Below are positions 24,740 through 28,046 of a stretch of 28,046 bases of DNA, one piece after another. The stretch lies in NCBI GenBank assembly GCA_945645715.1, contig CALZFJ010000001.1:1-28046 (forward strand), in the 5' to 3' direction. Each line of letters starts with the position of its first letter. The stretch's first letter is position 1. The translations under genes and the position numbers were made by a program. The notes below the pieces were generated by a model. It searched no databases. It saw only the letters and a list, made by a program, of their open reading frames with translations, and had not been told where the DNA came from. The stretch comes from an uncultured Prevotellaceae bacterium (GTDB taxonomy: Bacteria; Bacteroidota; Bacteroidia; Bacteroidales; Muribaculaceae).

Positions 24740-27043
24740 ATGCCCAACAAGCCTTTGCAACATATTATCCACTTCTTGCTCCTCACCGCCTGCCTTGCAG
24801 TGGTGAGCTGCTCTACCACCCGACGCATCGACCCCGATGAGGTGCTCTACATTGGTGTTGACGGCATGAAAATCACCACTGCCGATAGTCAGCGCGTTGA
24901 TGATGGCGTCAAGACGAGCCTCGACGATGCCATAAATGTGAGTCCTAATGGCGCAATCATATCTCCATGGCTGCGTTCTCCGCTGCAATTCGGCTTGTGG
25001 ATATATAATTGGGGCGACTCCACCTCCACCGGACTGAAGCGGTGGATAGTTGACCATCTCGGTCGTACACCGGTGCTAATCAGCGACGTCAAGCCCGACT
25101 TGCGCCTCGAAATGATGCGCGACGTGCTCAACAACAATGGCTACTTCGGCTCTTCGGCTTCCTATGAACTTCTCTACAGCAAAGACCGCCGACAAGCCGA
25201 AATTCTCTATCGCGTGAACCTCACAAAGCCTTACACCTTCAGCAACATCGAGTTCTTCCACCCAACAACCCGGCTCGAGAACTACATCGACTCGGTGGCT
25301 CAGCGGCAGAACTATCTCTCTGCCGGAAACCGCTACTGCACCGACTCGCTCGACATGGTGCGTAACCGCATCACCGACATCGTGCGCAACAACGGATATT
25401 ATTTCTTCAAGCCTCAATATATCGAATATCTTGCCGACACCACGCAGCTTCACCGCCAAATGGCTCTAAAGCTCGTGCTTGCCGACAACATTCCGGCTAC
25501 TGCGCTCAAGAAATACTACATAGGCAACGTCACCACCAATATCTACAACTACTATGGCGTAGATGACAACCCCGACACCATTGCCACCCCACGCTGCACG
25601 CTCATCAAGTACAATCCCGTGCGTGTGCGACAGAATGCCATTTCCTCAGCCATCTCAATGCGGCACGGCAGGGCTTTCTCGGTGAGATCAATCGAACGCA
25701 CCCAAAGCAACCTTTCGCGGCTGGGCATCTTCAGCAGCGTGGATATCAGCACCACTCCTATGGATTCTATCACGAGCGACACGCTCGACGTAACTATCGA
25801 CTGCCGCCTCGACCTTCCGCTCGAAACCAAATTTGAGATTCAAGCTGCCTCCAAATCAAATAGCTACATCGGTCCGTCGGCGGTGCTCGGACTGACCAAC
25901 AAGAACCTCTTCGGCGGCGGCGAGCAACTCTCTACCGAACTGAAATTCTCCTATGAATGGCAGACCGGCAAGAACGTGGGAAACAAGCTCAACTCCTACG
26001 AGGTGGGCGCCAACGTGAACCTAATGTTTCCTCGACTGCTTGCACCAAGCTTCGTCGATCGCTCACGTCGCTACATCAACCGCACAAATATATCGCTCAG
26101 CGCAAGCCTAATCAATCGCCCCAAATACTTCAAAATGCTCGATGCAAGCATAGGCATGAAGTGGGAATGGCACGCCACACGATTCTCGCTCAACGAGTTC
26201 TCCCCTCTCACACTGAAGTATTCCAAGCTGCTCAACTATAGCGACGATTTCTCGAAAATGGCTTTGGACAACCCAATAATCGCCAACAGCTTCGACGACA
26301 AGTTCCTGCCTATGATGACCTACTCCTACACCTACGACCGGCGGTTCGATAGCTGTAACTCTCTCAACTGGAACTTCTCGGTAGCTGAGTCGGGCAATGT
26401 GATATGCGGCATCTGGGCTCTCACCGGCTCTCATGGCGGCAAGGACTCAAAATCACTATTCGGGACACCGATATCGCAGTTTGTGAAGGCTTCTACCCAG
26501 CTCGTCTATTCACACCAGTTCCTGCCCGGACACTGGCTCGTGGGACGCACCTACCTTGGCATTGCACACGCCTACGGTAATTCCTCCGAAGTTCCTTTCT
26601 CCGAGCAATTCTATGTGGGCGGCTCCAATTCACTGCGTGCCTTCACAGCCCGCTCTATCGGCCCCGGACGCTATCACGAGAATAACAATTACTTTGAATT
26701 CTTCGACCAATCGGGTACCTTCAAGTTTGAGTTGAATCTCGAATACCGTTTCCCGATTATCAGCCAGCTCCACGGAGCACTCTTCATCGATGCCGGCAAT
26801 GTGTGGATTCTAAAGGAAGATGAACTGCGCCCCGGAGCAATGCTCTCGGCAAAGCACTTCTTCGACGACCTCGCTCTGGGCACCGGTGCCGGACTGCGTT
26901 TCGATGCCGGATTCATTGTGGTTCGCGCCGACCTCGGCATAGGCATTCACTACCCCTATGAAACCTCAAAATCGGGCTACTACAACATGGAGTCGTTCAA
27001 GAACTCCCTCTGCCTCCATTTCGCAATCGGCTACCCCTTCTGA
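24740..27043 (+). CDS. tamL: TamL/BamA-type Omp85 outer-membrane lipoprotein, partner of TamB
   Basis: 767 residues. Residues 1-24 are a lipoprotein signal with lipobox VVSC (C24), followed by STTRRIDPDE. POTRA-like segments with alternating strands lie between about 30 and 360. The C-terminal 400 residues form a 16-stranded Omp85 barrel: the GGSNSLRAFTARSIGPG segment corresponds to the conserved (V/I)RG(F/Y) lid-loop motif, and GAGLRFDAGFIVVRADLGIGIHYP and the terminal aromatic (FAIGYPF) fit the last strands. Bacteroidetes encode such lipid-modified TamA/BamA relatives (TamL) next to TamB; the pair assembles outer-membrane proteins. It is translationally linked to tamB (2-bp gap) and closes the operon, followed by a terminator at 27069. 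Confidence 0.9.
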   Translation: MPNKPLQHIIHFLLLTACLAVVSCSTTRRIDPDEVLYIGVDGMKITTADSQRVDDGVKTSLDDAINVSPNGAIISPWLRSPLQFGLWIYNWGDSTSTGLKRWIVDHLGRTPVLISDVKPDLRLEMMRDVLNNNGYFGSSASYELLYSKDRRQAEILYRVNLTKPYTFSNIEFFHPTTRLENYIDSVAQRQNYLSAGNRYCTDSLDMVRNRITDIVRNNGYYFFKPQYIEYLADTTQLHRQMALKLVLADNIPATALKKYYIGNVTTNIYNYYGVDDNPDTIATPRCTLIKYNPVRVRQNAISSAISMRHGRAFSVRSIERTQSNLSRLGIFSSVDISTTPMDSITSDTLDVTIDCRLDLPLETKFEIQAASKSNSYIGPSAVLGLTNKNLFGGGEQLSTELKFSYEWQTGKNVGNKLNSYEVGANVNLMFPRLLAPSFVDRSRRYINRTNISLSASLINRPKYFKMLDASIGMKWEWHATRFSLNEFSPLTLKYSKLLNYSDDFSKMALDNPIIANSFDDKFLPMMTYSYTYDRRFDSCNSLNWNFSVAESGNVICGIWALTGSHGGKDSKSLFGTPISQFVKASTQLVYSHQFLPGHWLVGRTYLGIAHAYGNSSEVPFSEQFYVGGSNSLRAFTARSIGPGRYHENNNYFEFFDQSGTFKFELNLEYRFPIISQLHGALFIDAGNVWILKEDELRPGAMLSAKHFFDDLALGTGAGLRFDAGFIVVRADLGIGIHYPYETSKSGYYNMESFKNSLCLHFAIGYPF

Positions 27044-27068
27044 GCACCACTATGCACCGCCCGAAAAC

Positions 27069-27100
27069 AAAAAAGGAGCCTCCACTATGGGGCTCTTTTT
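27069..27100. terminator. Terminator between tamL and the thioredoxin-like gene
   Basis: AAAAAAGGAGCC (27069-27080) pairs with GGCTCTTTTT (27091-27100), with one bulged G and a 10-nt loop. The A-run and T-run make it usable in both directions for the two convergent genes. Confidence 0.85.
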
Positions 27101-27122
27101 GATGAATAGGGGTATCGGCAAC

Positions 27123-27605
27123 TTAGCCGATAAAATTCTCAATCGTTTCTGCCGAAGGATTCACTGCCACTATCTTGCCCTCGGGCGAGATGAGCATTGC
27201 ACAATATCCATTCTCCAGGTTATAAGCCTTGAAAATGCCCGATGCGCTTCCTTCTGCATCGCGGAACTGCGACTCTGCGGCAAGAGCGTCGTTTTTCACA
27301 ATCTCATTATAGACTGCCGCCGACGGGTCATAGTTCACAGCAACAAACTCCATTTCTGCATGATTGCGGGCAAGCCGGTCGTAGGCTATCGTAGCTATTC
27401 GCGACTCTGCATCGGTCGAGGACCAAAACGATACGAGCACATAGGCTCCTCTCAACTTCTGCAATTCCACCTTGTTGCCATCTTTCTCAACGCTGAACCC
27501 CGGTGCCGTGTAACCAATGCGGCTGTCGGCCGGCGTTTCATAGCGCGCTGATGTGAAGATGAAGATGAATGCTGCAATCACAATCAATAATAACTGTTTC
27601 TTCAT
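27123..27605 (-). CDS. Exported thioredoxin-fold protein without CxxC motif
   Basis: 160 residues. An N-terminal hydrophobic helix (about 4-19) acts as a signal peptide or anchor. The rest follows the TlpA/AhpC-TSA layout: IGYTAPGFSVEKDG, KLRGAYVLVSFWSSTDAESR, FVAVNYD, ISPEGKIVAVNP. In active members the segment after FW reads like (A/S)-x-W-C-x-x-C; here it is SSTDAES, with both cysteines gone. The only Cys is far downstream (NGYCAML). It therefore cannot act as a dithiol oxidoreductase and may be a binding or chaperone-like relative. It is a single-gene unit with its own promoter (27742-27773) and a structured leader. Fold call good, role unknown. Confidence 0.75.
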   Translation of the reverse strand: MKKQLLLIVIAAFIFIFTSARYETPADSRIGYTAPGFSVEKDGNKVELQKLRGAYVLVSFWSSTDAESRIATIAYDRLARNHAEMEFVAVNYDPSAAVYNEIVKNDALAAESQFRDAEGSASGIFKAYNLENGYCAMLISPEGKIVAVNPSAETIENFIG

Positions 27606-27641
27606 CTAATTCAATTAAAAGTTGATACTAAAGGTCCTGTG

Positions 27642-27708
27642 TGGCTGCCTTCGGGCTGCCAAGCACCGCGAGAACATCTCGTGGGTGCGACCCCTGCCGA
27701 TTTTCGGC
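27642..27708. repeat. Three consecutive hairpins in the leader of the thioredoxin-like gene
   Basis: Hairpin 1 (27642-27661) is TGGC-T-GCC/GGC-T-GCCA with, on the plus strand, a C(TTCG)G tetraloop. Hairpin 2 (27663-27688) pairs GCACCGCGAG with CTCGTGGGTGC (one bulge, one wobble), with a 5-nt loop. Hairpin 3 (27696-27708) is GCCGA/TCGGC with a TTT loop. They lie within the predicted 5' leader (start about 27734, ATG at 27605). They may be a structured RNA or a dispersed repeat; no known family recognised. Confidence 0.5.
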
Positions 27709-27741
27709 TCTTAATCAATACATAGATTACCTAAAACGCTG

Positions 27742-27773
27742 CAAAGTTAAACAAAAAAATCGATTCTGCCAAA
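27742..27773 (-). promoter_or_regulatory. Promoter of the thioredoxin-like gene
   Basis: On the minus strand, TTTG (27773-27770) and TAACTTTG (27749-27742) with a 20-bp spacer fit the Bacteroidetes -33/-7 consensus. The predicted start near 27734 leaves a leader of about 130 nt containing the three hairpins. Confidence 0.65.
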
Positions 27774-28046
27774 TTTTTAACTCACCGGATCCTGAGCTAC
27801 CATTGATTATCAACTACTTATCCTACACTAAAATGCCAGTTTAGTTAATTCCCTAAAATAATTTAACTTAATTCTGTTAAATAAGCTTGAAAACGCATCA
27901 TCAAGGCTTTATTCCTCACTTTTATAGCCTCTAAGTCATAGAATATTTTTGCATAGCACTCAATTTTGCATATTTTCTGCATACATTGCCGATGAGTTTA
28001 ACCTAAAATCCGCAACTATCATCCAATACACGATTAAGGGTAGATT
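27774..28046. other. AT-rich intergenic stretch at the right edge
   Basis: No convincing coding region or RNA was found here. A TATTTTTG at 27944-27951 (with TTTTA 19 bp upstream) could be a plus-strand promoter for a gene beyond the window, but this is weak. Confidence 0.3.

Noticed and set aside
27641..27844. 67-codon plus-strand open frame near the right edge
   Set aside because: It begins inside the hairpin element and has no plausible protein features.
1..28046. Phage, transposon, CRISPR array, toxin-antitoxin or classical defence system
   Set aside because: No integrase, transposase, regular spaced repeats, restriction or toxin motifs were found on either strand.

Overview
The window looks like a chromosomal segment from a gut Bacteroidales bacterium, most likely near Muribaculaceae. 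The evidence is as follows. Most intergenic regions carry the Bacteroidetes-type -7 box TAnnTTTG, some with a TTTG-like -33 box, and there is little Shine-Dalgarno signal. The tmRNA encodes the Bacteroidetes tag GENNYALAA. One secreted protein ends in a type IX secretion (T9SS) sorting domain. The TamB homologue is paired with an Omp85 protein that is itself a lipoprotein, the TamL arrangement. No phage, IS, CRISPR or classical defence genes were seen. Most of the window is housekeeping chromosome.

Layout: (1) 1-3923: the 5' end of a Sua5/YrdC-family tRNA-modification gene leaves the window on the minus strand. Divergent from it are an overlapping pair, a patatin-like phospholipase and a cytoplasmic GH13 alpha-amylase, then prs (PRPP synthase) with its own promoter and a bidirectional terminator. 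(2) 4029-6367: a minus-strand transcription unit that starts at a cobalamin (B12) riboswitch. It runs through an unusually long, structured leader of about 430 nt and reads a single DUF5074/YncE-type beta-propeller protein with a Sec signal and a T9SS tail. This is the most interesting locus: by analogy with BtuG it may be a surface corrinoid-binding protein held by T9SS rather than by a lipid anchor. (3) 6509-8936: umuD-umuC, in which UmuD carries an extra N-terminal DNA-binding-like region, then the tmRNA gene ssrA and its terminator. (4) 9007-12366: tgt and an LptF/LptG permease in a minus-strand operon, divergent from a secreted esterase. (5) 12455-15953: transketolase and a FucP-type sugar MFS permease, both on the minus strand. 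(6) 16230-19278: a minus-strand operon of two sodium-dependent NSS transporters with a translationally coupled 90-residue one-TM protein between them. (7) 19484-27043: a plus-strand operon of a VanZ-like protein, a giant TamB and a TamL/BamA-like outer-membrane lipoprotein. (8) 27123-28046: a minus-strand thioredoxin-fold protein that has lost its CxxC motif, with a three-hairpin element in its 5' leader.

Functionally, tamB-tamL and lptF/G concern the outer membrane, and prs, transketolase and the MFS permease concern sugar and nucleotide metabolism. The riboswitch-controlled propeller protein is the best candidate for something incompletely described. Assignments come from reading motifs by eye; no database search was run.
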